From Periplaneta americana (taxonomy: Eukaryota > Arthropoda > Insecta > Blattodea > Blattidae), in contig NC_091120.1 of the NCBI RefSeq assembly GCF_040183065.1, positions 191,473,627-191,537,626 on the forward strand: a stretch of DNA of 64,000 nt. The letters are read 5' to 3'. Below the pieces are notes generated by a model that ran no database searches, was not told the origin of the DNA, and saw only the letters and a program-made list of their open reading frames with translations. The position numbers were made by a program, and so were the translations under genes. Below, piece by piece: positions 10,969 to 21,830 of this stretch (positions within the stretch are counted from its first letter, which is position 1; the number at the start of each line of letters is the position of its first letter).

Positions 10969-11600
10969 GGCTGCTACAATATGAATAAATGTAAGAATAA
11001 AATAAAAAATAAATATACAATCACCAGATAATCACTAAAACAGGTTAAAAGTTTTAAAAGAAATAGTATAAAATCAGGTTAAAATGTACAGATTTGTCAA
11101 TTACATGAGGTTAAAACAAATAGTATCTAAAACGTAATATTGCTAAAATCATTGACACTGTAGATTGGATTTGCCATCAATGTCCTTCTCGCCATCCTTC
11201 TGAAAGTAAAATATGACGTGTTACTTATATGCAATGGCAAAGAGTTATAAAGTTTATAAGATATGGAAATAAAACTATTGCTTGTAGTACTATATTTGTA
11301 CTTGGTGAAATGTATGTCAAGTCTGGAACGGGTAGAATAATTATGAATGGATGAACAAGTAGGAAGATTATGCACATTACGCTTAACATGCAGAAGGCAA
11401 TCGAGAATAAACATTGACGGCAACGTAAGTATTCCTAGTTGTACAAAAAGTGGTTTACAATGCGTTCTAGAAGAGACACCACAGACAATTCTCACTGCTC
11501 TCTTTTGAAGAATAAACAACTTAGAAACCGAAGTATGGATGCCCCACAAAAGCGTCCCGTAACTTAAGTGACTGTAAATATGGGCATACATAACAAATGA
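10873..11600 (-). pseudogene. LINE-C 3' fragment (copy 1)
   Basis: Minus strand. The frame 11591-11127 reads LSYGTLLWG, IHTSVSKLFILQKRAVRIV.GVSSRTHCKPLF, LGILTLPSMFI and SISYKLYNSLP, the C-terminal region of a jockey-clade RT. The 3' UTR contains an (AT)n run at 10921-10962. The 5' truncation joins LINE-D at about 11601. Confidence 0.85.
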
Positions 11601-11601
11601 C

Positions 11602-12125
11602 AGAGGACGGACACTGGAAAGTTTTCTTTTCTCAATCGTACTATCAGGGACTGGAATGCTTTACCTGCAGACTTATTAAAGGCTTTACCAATAACCAAAA
11701 ATGTATTTAAAATAGGCTTAATTGAGGACTTTACTAATAGATGGTAATATAATATTATGCACGCTATTTAAAAGGTGTAATTGATGTTTTGTTATTTGAA
11801 GTGTTGTATCAGTGAAGAAGTGTGTTGTGTCAGTGAAGTTTTATAATTTCTAGTGGTAGAGCAAAGTATTCGAACAGCGAAATGTTTTTGAAGTGTTAGT
11901 GAAATCAGGATAGTATCAGTGAAATATGTCGCAGTTCCAGTGCAGTGAGTGAGTTAACAGCGAAATGAGTGTAGTGCTGAAAGGTTCTTGTGCATATATG
12001 AACATATCATACTCGTTCGAACATACAAATACATACAAATTACATTTACTTTAAATGCTATTTTAAGTGATCGTGCTTCATTTAATTTAGGATACTTCTA
12101 GTTAATATTGTTATACTCTTGTTAT
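11602..12125 (+). pseudogene. LINE-D 3' fragment (copy 2)
   Basis: Plus strand, frame-damaged: TDTGKFSFLNRTIRDWNALP-like text across 11606-11670, then LLKALPITKNVFKIGL, then a 3' UTR with repeated CAGTGAA words (11810-11965). It ends near the TTA microsatellite at 12126. Confidence 0.75.
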
Positions 12126-12138
12126 TATTTATTATTGG

Positions 12139-12206
<68 letters not shown>

Positions 12207-12207
12207 G
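12126..12207. repeat. (TTA)n microsatellite
   Basis: Trinucleotide run of about 80 bp at the end of the LINE-D copy. The poly-Asn ORF on the minus strand is spurious. Confidence 0.95.
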
Positions 12208-12294
12208 TTATTGCTACAACAACAAATTCCACAGTTTGGGACATTTGGCCGAAATCTACGACTGACTACTAGGATCCAGAATACAAAGCACAGG

Positions 12295-12899
12295 TTAAAT
12301 GAAAAATACGATATGATTGCGGAGAGAATACGGAACAATGATAAATTTAAAAATAAAGTACAATTTGATTTCGGAGAAACATGAGATGAAAATACATTGA
12401 AGAGTAATGAAATGAAGTGAAAAAAATATATATATAGTATTATACAAGTGATTGTGTAAAATGGATAATGAATCACTCAATACCATTAGACAAATTTTGT
12501 TAATGTCCTCATTAGAAAATTTAAGAGAAAGGAGAATGGTTTTGGTTAACTTAAATGAAGTACCCCTAGCGCCAAAAAGAAGTCCTTTCACTTCCCATGT
12601 ATTAATCTTCATTTTGTATCTCTCACTGAAGTGATGAATACATGGGTTGTAAATAGACTTCTTTTCATTGTTAATGTTATTGGCTTGTTGATCATCCTTC
12701 TCAAAACGGACAGTGGGGTCAAGAATGAAGCTCTTTGATTCCGGCGATCGATGGCTATAATGTCTGCTCTTCTCGTTGACCCATTCTCAGCCAAGCAGTG
12801 CACTTCTTCGTAAACCTCCCACTTTGCCTTCCGAAGAGTGGTTGCGATGTAGCTTCACACTTTGTGGTGGCGATTGTTCCTCAGTAGTTCTCCTTTAGG
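12295..12899 (-). pseudogene. REL-endonuclease domain remnant (copy 2)
   Basis: Minus strand: KGELLRNNRHH, EVYEEVHCLAE, RRADIIAIDRRNQ then, after frame changes, WEVKGLLFGARGTSFK and ILLSLKFSNEDINKICLMVL. The blocks parallel copies 1 and 3. The CCHC knuckle is missing because another element end interrupts at 12900. Confidence 0.65.
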
Positions 12900-13037
12900 G
12901 CTATTTTTGCTTATAACTTTCGACTTAGTCATTTCCGGACCAGGGTTCCTTATCTCAAATGGATACATGTGCCCTTCCCCATCATCCCTGAAAGTTAGTA
13001 ACACCAGCCCGGAAACACTCTTTATACCTCCTCTCCC
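12900..13037 (-). mobile_element. Mariner-type terminal sequence (MITE-like)
   Basis: The reverse complement starts near 13037 with GTGTTTCCGGGCTGGTGTTA and continues with GGGAAGGGCACATGTATCCA, TTTGAGATAAGGAACCCTGG and CGAAAGTTATAAGCAAAAAT. The same sequence occurs at 44064 on the plus strand. It lies exactly where the REL-endo reading stops. Confidence 0.7.
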
Positions 13038-13189
13038 TTATGCCCATGCCTGCCTTATTACCTTTTATTGTTTGATTTAGGAAACGGTGTGCATATTAAT
13101 TTTTTTTTTTCAATTTATGTAACATTCTTGAATATTTCAAAGAAAATAAAGAATAAAAAGTCAATTCGCATCATAATACAGGAAGTAAA

Positions 13190-13985
13190 GTGTACAAAAC
13201 GAAATATCTTGAGAAATCATACTTATCTTCTTCACCAGTGAGAAGTCTTCATGGGAGATCCTTGGACGGTTTCCGTTGCAAATACTGCAACGAGATTAAA
13301 ACCTTAGCACACGTCCTAGGATCCTGTCAGCATGGAGAACTCCTGAGAAATTCACGCCATCATAACATCCGAAAACTAGTAGCACAAGCCCTTAGAAGCA
13401 TATCCTTCGAGGTCCATGAAGAAAGAGGTGCACTGCGTTGCGTCTGAAGGCGGCGGAATTAGAAGAGCGGACATCGTGGCTCTAGACAAGACTAATAGTA
13501 AAGGCTTTATACTGGACCCAACTGTTAGATTTGAGATGAGCCAGACCCAACCATCCGAGGTCAACAAAGAGAAACAACAAATTTATGAGCCTACTATCCC
13601 GTATTTTCGAGAAAAATATCAGATGGAAGGCACCTGGGAAGTACATGGTTTAATGATCGGAGCGAGGGGCACCATCCCACGATCAACTGTAAACACAATC
13701 AAAACATTTGGAATCCATGACATCATTCCAAAAATAATTACTTCTAGCATTAAAGGGTCTGTGGCAATTCTGAAAAATTATTTTTACGGAATATCATAAT
13801 CCCCCCTCCCTTTCTATCCGGTAGTGTGTGATTGTTACAATATATGTACAAATTTATTATTTCTTAAATTTAAGCTCCTAGTTCACATTTCAATTTGACT
13901 CATCTATTTTACTGTAATCGTTATTATTCTTATATGTGTGTTATTCTGTGTTTTTGGCAACCCAGGATGCCTGGGCAGACTATTT
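13190..13985 (+). pseudogene. REL-endonuclease domain remnant (copy 3, most complete)
   Basis: Plus strand. The first frame (13190-13440) has CKYCNEIKTLAHVLGSC, a knuckle variant (C-x2-C..H..C), then LLRNSRHHNIRKLVAQAL. A one-base frameshift near 13425 moves to the frame 13416-13799: RRADIVALDKTNSKGFILD, KQQIYEPTIPYFREKYQ, WEVHGLMIGARGTIPRSTV, then the stop. The 3' UTR has a CCCAGGatgCCTGGG hairpin at 13962-13976. No RT domain precedes it. Confidence 0.75.
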
Positions 13986-13999
13986 CTTTGAATTAATTA

Positions 14000-15102
14000 T
14001 ACAGGGACATCATTTTATTTTTACTAACATTTTTAATATTAACCTGGCTATACCTTTAGAGAACCGGAAACACCGTTCGCTACCCCTTCCACGGCTGGAG
14101 TTCGATGATACTGGCGTAAAACACAAACAAATCACTTTACTAGGCATAGGAGGGAAGAAAAGTAGTTCATCCATTTACGTAAACTAGGAAATATCGCGAT
14201 TTTGAGTTCGATGATTTTCATTAGGTATTTGTTTAATTAAAATACAGTACAGTATTAACATTAAGTGTTTTTATTCACGAATTGAGTTATCCATACGAAC
14301 GTATTCATTATGAAGTGTATATTATACTGTCTACTGCACATTAGCGTACAATATAGAGAATGAAGTTAAATTGAAAAATAATCATAATATGGATATTTAA
14401 ACACATATTTGAAAATGCTGGCCGGTCATTTCGATACAGGCTTCAATTCTTTTGTGCATATTATCGCACTATAGACTATTGTACTTAATCCCAATTACCA
14501 GATTCGTCCTTCGTACTAGTAACTCATGTTGAAATAATTCTGTACTTACTCTATAAAAGAGTACCTTACGTACTGTAAATTCAATCTTCACTTCTGCCCG
14601 ACCCGCACAGATAAAATTACTCAGACATGCTATCTACTGTCCGTCCAAGTGGTTATGCCGCAGGATCGTAGAAAGGGGGGAAATCACGTGACAATTAATT
14701 ACTTAACGAGGTCCTTTTAAGTTATTTTAAACAGATGTATAAAATTACGTAAACGTCCAATTCCTAACCGAAATTTATGTTTACAGAAAAGAGCTAAGAC
14801 AGCCCAGCTTTTACAGAGGGGCGAGCAGAAGCAGGTGGGGGAAATCGGGATGCGACGTAGGCAAACGGACAGTACCTGTGCGAAAATATGGTTCAATATT
14901 GAAAGCTCTTTCGTCACTGGAAAACGCTAACATATTTCTGGAACGTACTATACTCACTAACTCAGTGCTGTTTACTATATGCGGCCTTGATTCTGTCTGG
15001 AGGACAGTTGGAACTTCATTAGTAGAAGGGGTGGGAGTGAAGTAGATTAAAAAAACTCAGGTATAATAAAAATTGAAGTAAAAGTAAAATGATTGGCCTG
15101 TA
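14000..15102 (+). mobile_element. 1.1-kb TIR element (family T, copy 1)
   Basis: It starts TACAGGGACATCATTTTATT and ends with a diverged inverted copy (..GTAAAATGATTGGCCTGTA). Almost the whole length is repeated at 42858-43942. TA flanks suggest a Tc1/mariner-like TSD. The interior contains the words LKALSSLENANIFLERT in the copy 2 frame, but no transposase domain, so it is a non-autonomous element. Confidence 0.82.
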
Positions 15103-15645
15103 TATTATCTTATAAGAGAATGAATGAGGTACAGTGATTTCGGAAGCGCATAGACCTGATATTACAAGCGAAGTTGATGTTGAAATCAGAGATTCTGTTA
15201 GCTTGGCACGAAAATTGATGAACCGTGGTAACAGCCCGCGCTGTAATGTTGTTGCGGCTGTAAACAACAGTGGACAGATTCGCTCTTCCGTTGCATGTGC
15301 CCCGCGTCACGAATGCTCCCGGCATCCATTAGACACAATGAGCCACAAATCCATTCTCGGTCTTTTCCGGTATTTACCCCCTTGTCCTTCGGGAATCCTT
15401 CACTTAACTGTCATCAGAGCTAATGCACGGATTAGTAAATAATTTATTTACAGTCTCCGCATATAACACTCGAGTCAAATCGAATTTTTACAACAAATCT
15501 TTATTGTTTAAGCACTGAAGGTTTCATTTGGTTTAAATGCCTGATGGAATAGACTTAGCTGTTATCTCTGTAGTGCTGCTATGTTCATTATTTTTGTGAA
15601 TTTCATTATAAATTTCTTGTGGCTATGATTTAAGATGTGTAGGTG
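15103..15645. other. Unassigned stretch
   Basis: The short plus-strand ORF 15134-15442 (EVDVEIRDSVSLARKL..) has no recognised domain. No repeats seen. Confidence 0.35.
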
Positions 15646-15732
15646 TATGTATTTATTCACACTGCAAATGGGTATATACCCGGTGGCAGTGATAACTAAT
15701 TACACTCAATAATGGCAATAATAAATACAATT

Positions 15733-15989
15733 TTTTATTTTAGTAGGTTATTTTACGACGCTTTATCAACAGCTTAGGTTATTTAGCTTCTGAATGAGAT
15801 GAAGGTGATAATGCCGGTGAAAATGAGTCCGGGGTCCAGCACCGAAAGTTACCCAGCATTTGCTCATCTTGGGTTGAGGGAAAACCCCGGAAAAAACCTC
15901 AACCAGGTAACTTTCCCCGACCGGGAATCGAACCCGGGCCACCTGGTTTCGTGGCCAGACGCGCTGACCGTTACGCCACAGGTGTGGAC
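15733..15989 (-). mobile_element. tRNA-derived SINE (family A, copy 1), 257 bp
   Basis: A perfect 13-bp TSD, AATAAATACAATT, at 15720-15732 and 15990-16002. Minus-strand head: CACCTGTGGCGTAACGGTCA then GGGTTCGATTCCCGG (B box), body with GGTTGAGGTTTTTTCCGGGG, tail TGATAAAGCGTCGTAAAATA. Confidence 0.95.
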
Positions 15990-16570
15990 AATAAATACAA
16001 TTATTAATAAAAATACAATCAATAATAAATTACTAATAATAATAACAGGAAGCATACTAAATTAAATGGAACACGATCACTTAAAATAACATTTAAAGTA
16101 AATCTAATTTGTATCTTAACACTAAGTTCGAACTAAAACCTACGACTATGATATGTTCTTACCTGCACAAGTACCTTTCAGCACTACACTCATTTCGCTG
16201 ACAACTCACTCACTGCACTGGAACTACGACACATTTCACTGATTCTATCCTGATTTCACTAACACTTCAAAAACATTTCAATGATCAAATACTTTGCACT
16301 GCCACTGTAAACTATGAAGCTTCACTGACAGAAACACACTTCACTGATACAACACTTCAAATAACAAAATATCTATTACACCCTTTATATAGTGTGTATA
16401 ATATACTACCGTATATTAGTAAAGTCCTTAAGCCTATTTTAAATACATTTGTGGTTATTGGTAAAGCATTCAGTAAGTTTGCATGTAAAGCATTCCAGTC
16501 CCTGATAGTACGATTGAGAAAAGAAAACTTTCCAGTGTCCGTCCTCTGTCTTCTTTCCCTCAATTTATAT

Positions 16571-16827
16571 TTATATTTTTTTATTGGGTTATTTTACGAC
16601 GCTGTATCAACATCTAGGTTATTTAGCGTCTGAATGATATGAAGGTGATAATGCCGGTGAAATGAGTCCGGGGTCCAGCACCGAAAGTTATCCAGCATTT
16701 GCTCGTATTGGGTTGAGGGAAAACCCCGGAAAAAACCTCAACCAGGTAACTTGCCCCGACCGGGATTCGAACCCGGGTCACCTGGTTTCGCAGCCAGACG
16801 CGCTGACCGTTACTCCACAGGTGTGGA
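16571..16827 (-). mobile_element. tRNA-derived SINE (family A, copy 2), 257 bp
   Basis: A perfect 13-bp TSD, CCTCAATTTATAT, at 16558-16570 and 16828-16840. Same family, orientation and length as the copy at 15733, inserted in the same LINE-D about 840 bp away. Confidence 0.95.
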
Positions 16828-17747
16828 CCTCAATTTATATGAGTGGTCGTTCCTTGAAGAGTAATTTGGTGGCTGCAACCTATTTTTTATTTCTCTCCGG
16901 GCAGGCTCACCTCCGTATGTTTTGAACATTGCGCATAATCGAATTCGCTTTCTGCTATCCGTGAGTGTGTCCTATTTTAATGGTGAATTATTACGACAAC
17001 ACTTGAGAGCCCGTTTTTTTTATATTTTCCGGTGTCTTAATATGTTCTAATCTGTAAGGATCCCAACATGCAGCACCATATTCCATTACTGGACGAACTA
17101 GTGATTTATATGCAATCTCTTTGGATTTATCAGAGCCTTTTCATAGTACCCTCATCACAAAGTGTAACGCTCTCCATGCTTTTCCCGCTGTGTCTGTAAC
17201 GTGTTCCCCCCAGCCGAGATCGCCGCTAAATGTTATTCCGAGGTATTTACATTTGTTAACTTCCGGAATGGTTTCGCCCCCTAACTTGTACGATGCGATT
17301 ATTTTATTTCTTTTTCTTGTAAAGCTGACGGCTTTTGCTCTTTAGAGAATTTATTTTCATTTTGTTGGCTATTGCCCAATAATTTATTCTATTGAGGTCA
17401 TTCTGAAGAAGACTTGTATCTTTATAACTTTTTATTTCCCTGTATACGATATAATCATCCGCGAAACTGCATTGAAACTGTCACAGGTTAACCAAACAGT
17501 AAATCAGGAAAAGATAATTACCAGAATTGCATAAGAACACCTTTTCCAAAGCCTCCTTAGTACCGTACCGTGTTACAAAATATCTGTAGATGCAGTAGGT
17601 AACTAATGTTTGTGCCATTGTGACAGTTATCTTTAAATAACATGAAAACGATTAGAGATATCTCAGAACGGATTGCACCATTGTTTTTCTCAGAAAATCA
17701 AGCATATGGAAGATATTTATATGGTTCCAGACTTTTGATTCACCCTA

Positions 17748-18639
17748 TACAGGGCGTTTAAAAATACGGGGCATAATTTGAGGTATGTATTTCCCACATG
17801 TAGACAATCAAAATAGTTCATTACAACATGTGTCCGGAAATGCTTCATTTCTGAGTTATGGCCTTCACAACATTGAAATTCTCCGGAACGTTTTACTTTC
17901 TGCACGTCGTTGCCGTCAAAGGAGACATTAAGAGGGCACTCTGACAGTTCATTCCGAGGCGAAGGTTACATTCAGTGTTGTGTAGGCGTTAGACTGTGCG
18001 ACATGTATTCAAATCAAGAGCTGGCAGAGATACACTTCATGTACGGTAAGGCGGACGGCAATGCTGCGCTGGCTCGTCGTTTGTACCAGGAGAGGTACCC
18101 ACAGCGATAATGTCCAGATCGGAAGACATTTGTACGTCTCCATTACCGTCTTTGCGAGTATGGAAAATTAACTCTCCTGGTTTGGGAAGGGGACGACCAA
18201 GATCTACAACTCCAGAAGTAGGCTACAGGAGGAGATTCTGGAGGCTGTGAACATGACTCCTTCTATCAGCACACGAAGGGTAGCGTTGCAAGTCAATGTT
18301 CCTCATACGACTGTCTGGAGACTGTTGAAAGAGTATCAATTGTATCCTTATCATTTGCAACGTGTACAGGCCGTCACCAGCAGAGTTTGGATCGTGTTCG
18401 CAGGTCAATGAGACATCGATGTGAGGTCTGTATTCAAGCAGGACGTGGACATTTTGAACATCTTCTGTAATGACAACGACCTGCGGAAAGAAAAACGTTC
18501 CGGTGAATTTCAATGTCGTGAAGGTCATAACTCGGAAATGAAGCATTTCCGGATACATGTTGTAATGAACTATTTTGATTGTCTACATGTGGGAAATAAA
18601 TACCTGAAATTATGCCCCGATTTTTGAAACACCCTGTAT
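17748..18639 (+). mobile_element. Mariner-like element with 158-bp TIRs and an HTH-only transposase remnant
   Basis: Long TIRs (17748-17906 and 18482-18639, over 90% alike by eye) begin TACAGGG(C/T)GTTT and are flanked by TA. The interior plus frame has MYSNQELAEIHFMYGKADGN and ALARRLYQERYPQR, then a stop at about 18108. After it come KTFVRLHYRL, GRGRPRS, EEILEAVNMTPSISTRRVAL and VPHTTVWRLLKEYQL. This is the DUF4817-type helix-turn-helix DNA-binding region of Tc1/mariner-like transposases. The DDE catalytic domain is absent, so the element is an internal deletion derivative. Confidence 0.85.
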
Positions 18640-18979
18640 AGTAATTAATATCCAGCCTCGGTTTATTTCCACTTCGCTATATTGGTCAAATCCCTAATCA
18701 CCATCTACATCTGACTCGGTAGACGTACCCAATACGCTGTGTAAGGCGTTTCATATATGGTTTTTAGAGCGTGGTTTCTTAGATATATGCTGTGAACGTT
18801 TCACAACCCTGGGCTTAGACCACGCCATGGAAGAAGAATGTGTTCAAATCAAGCCATAATACGAGTAAAACTGTGTCTGAAATGATTAAAAACTGGAATT
18901 CTCAGCAGTAGAGTCTCGGGTATTGGTTCGTCGCTAGTGCAAGCAAATCAATATGGAGAATGAAGGGTACAGGAGGATA

Positions 18980-21087
18980 CTTAAGGTATATGTACACCTT
19001 TACATACAAAAAATTTTGTTTCGTATAATTTTGCTCTGTAAAATTTTTATACAATTGAGAATGGTACCAAAAAGATAATGAAGTCAGAAAGCATGGGTAG
19101 ACATAACGGCTCGGTTAGAAAAGCCAACGTACTATGGTAGGAACGATCATGATTTTAAAATCAAATGTAGGAAACAGAAAACGGATGTAGGTAAATTCTC
19201 ATTTTTAAATAGAACTATAAATGATTGGAATGACCTACCTGCAGCGGTCTTTGAGGGCTGTCCTTCCTTAAGGAGATTCAAGAATAATTTAAAGAGTTGT
19301 GTATAAAGTGAAAATTAAAATTAAGGTGACATTCAACATTTAATTTTTTAAGGTGGCATGTATTTATCTAGCCTGACGAGTTTACTTCCTTGGTTTGAAT
19401 TGTAAATTATTTAAAAATAGCGTGTAAGAGGGCCTTAGACTAGAAATGTTTAGTTTAAATGTAGTTCTGTTTATAATTATGCATAAGAATGCAATTATTT
19501 GACTTATTTGAACTATTGTATCAGTGAAGCGAGGTGAGTCAGTGAAGTTATGGTTTTACAGTGCAGTGAACAGTTCCGATCAGTGATAATTTATAGCGTC
19601 AATGAAATGTGTTCTATAGTGTCAGTGAAATGTGTTACAGAGTGTCAGTGAAATGTGTGCTAAAGTGTCAGTGAATTGCGTCATAGTGCCACTACATGGA
19701 ATGAGATGAGAGTAAAGTGAAAGACTATTGAAAATTATGTAGGACCTATGCATAATTATGTAGGTTGTGTTGTAAAATTAGGTGTTTTATTTTATGTTTT
19801 ATTATTATTGTGTTAAATTGTATTGTGTATTCTTATTGTATTGTGTATAAAATTGTATATGTGTTGTAAATTTTATTATGTATTGTAAATTTTATTGGGT
19901 ATTGCTTATCATTTTAACTGTGTATTGTTAATATTGTATATACCACTGCCACCGGGTGCTTGCCCACTTGCAGTGTAAATAAATACATACATACAAGTGA
20001 ACACATCTCTTGAAATTATGTCTAAATTGTTTTTAAAAATTATTTTGTTTACAATTTTGACATGCAACTTGAAACATGATAGCTCATGCAGTTTTTAAGA
20101 TAGAGCCACAGTTTTTTCACTGTTTTATAGCTAAAACTATTCTTTAGTGCCTGACATAGAGCTATTTTTTTATGTTTATTTACATTAATTAAATATTACC
20201 ATATATGTAACTTACAATAATATTTTATGCTGCATATATCATGTAAAAATCCATAGATAATTATTAGTTATATTAATGTTATTTTACTCATTGTCAGGCA
20301 CTGGGGGACATTTCAAGCTTCAAAATGATACCAATATCTTCTTGGTATCACCATATTTGGCTAAGATATCATGTTTGAAAGAATTAAATATTCTAAATTA
20401 CTATTTACAGGAAATGAGCCACAAACTTTCAGAGCCTAGAAGACTCCATCATCATATGTCATCCCTTAAGCAGCTTCATGTCGGTCCAGTTTCAGCTTCT
20501 TTCTGCCTCTCAAATACCTCCGCCTTGTTTTAACTTCAGGTGTTGAATGTTTTTTTTTTTGGCATTTTTGTCCCTATTTCCATTGATGCAACAAATCCTG
20601 CGATGGTGTTTGTCCCAGGATTTATGCCCAATTGCCCATCCTCCTCAGAATTGTAATTTCTACTTTTGTACTCTTATTAAAATGACGTACAACATCATTG
20701 ACACACAAATTTACAGTTTTATGACTAACAGTAAAATATTATAAATTACTTCATTATGTAAAAAGGTTTTTTCAATCTTATTATCATGCCCAGATATCTA
20801 TGCATCTATTTCGGGACTAGAAAGAAGTTTATTTTACAAGCAATGCTGGACGAGGGGATTGACTGCTACGAAGATCACTCCAAAAGTAATGCACTCCAAA
20901 AGTAAGTGACCGTGGCTAATGACGCAGCATTTTGGAAAATGGTACTTATCTGAAAAACCATAAGGCATAAATCGAAAATTCTTATATCATATTAAAGGGG
21001 AGAAAATTCTCTATTAAAATAATTATGTTTTGAAAATTCTAATTTTCCATCATTTTTTGCGTTTTGTGGGTGTACATATACCTTAAG
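18980..21087. mobile_element. TTAA-type TIR element (Kolobok/piggyBac-like), carrying a LINE-D insert
   Basis: CTTAAGGTATATGTACAC at 18980-18997 is perfectly inverted at 21070-21087. Read as TTAA target duplications (18981-18984, 21083-21086), the TIR is GGTATATGTACACC. Without the LINE-D insert the element is about 1.2 kb. Interior ORFs (20276-20533, 20547-20744) show no domain. Superfamily is inferred only from the TTAA. Confidence 0.6.
19090..19996 (+). pseudogene. LINE-D 3' fragment (copy 4)
   Basis: Plus strand: AWVDITARLEKPTYYGRNDH, FKIKCRKQKTDVGKFSFLN, NDWNDLPAAVFEGCPSLRRF, NLKSCV, then the stop at about 19305. The 3' UTR holds four CAGTGAA(A/T)TG repeats (19510-19690) and ends CACCGGGTGCTTGCCCACTTG, then AAATAAATACATACATAC. 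This defines the intact LINE-D 3' end. Confidence 0.88.
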
Positions 21088-21830
21088 GAGCGAGGTAAAC
21101 TCTCAGGTTTCTTGCTTTTATTTTAGCATAAGCAGACAACCGCCGTGCACCAGGAGTTGTGCAGGTCATAACTAGGAGAGCTTGAACCATTTAACATGCG
21201 GGTCCTCGATTCGAAGTGTTTTCCCATGTGAAGTTCAGCTTTACAAAGAACTCTATTGGAGAAAGGAGATAATTGCCACTGGGTATAGGATTACACGGTT
21301 CTCATTGTTGACCGTGAACTCTTCTTCTCTCCGTGCTACGCGCCCGTCCATCTGGCTGCACCTGCTAAATTTTTAACGGCCGCTTTTTAAACCTCTTTAT
21401 TTCTTAAACGAGATATCTCATTTCAAGGACTGTGTTTGGTTCCAGCAGAAGGTAATGTTTTATTCCGAACATTGGGGCTATTATCTCCGCCAATTAAACG
21501 TTTCCTTTGTCTGTGAGAGCCCCCTAGTAGCTCTCTGTAAGTTTGACGGCTTTCACCAAAGGTTAATAGGGTTCGATCCTAGGCGAATCGTTAGCCGAAA
21601 GACCAGAGCCACGGATTTCCGTGTCATAGTCCCGGATTCAGACCGTGCCTCGTCGCGATGGAATTTGTGATTAACGAACGTTATGTTAAGGCAGGGTTAG
21701 GCAAGGTAATTTACTCTATAACCTTTTTATGTAAGTTACATGTAATTTACTGGTAATTTACTCATGTTGATTTATGAACTAATTATGTTAATTTTTAAAC
21801 TTCTGTGTTTTTATATATTTCAGCAGAAAA
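21088..21830. other. Unassigned stretch
   Basis: Two short ORFs (21182-21376, 21455-21670) without recognisable motifs. No repeats. Confidence 0.35.

Larger units (their letters stand above)
15646..17490 (-). pseudogene. LINE-D fragment (copy 3), interrupted by two SINEs
   Basis: Minus strand. The RT C-terminal region is degraded between 17480 and 16830 (plus-strand counterpart GGATCCCAACATGCAGCACC encodes a CWDP-like motif), then KFSFLNRTIRDWNALHANLL at about 16540-16480, then the CAGTGAA-rich 3' UTR (16350-16150). The 3' terminus CACTGCCACCGGGTATATAC lies near 15690. SINEs at 15733-15989 and 16571-16827 interrupt it. Confidence 0.8.
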
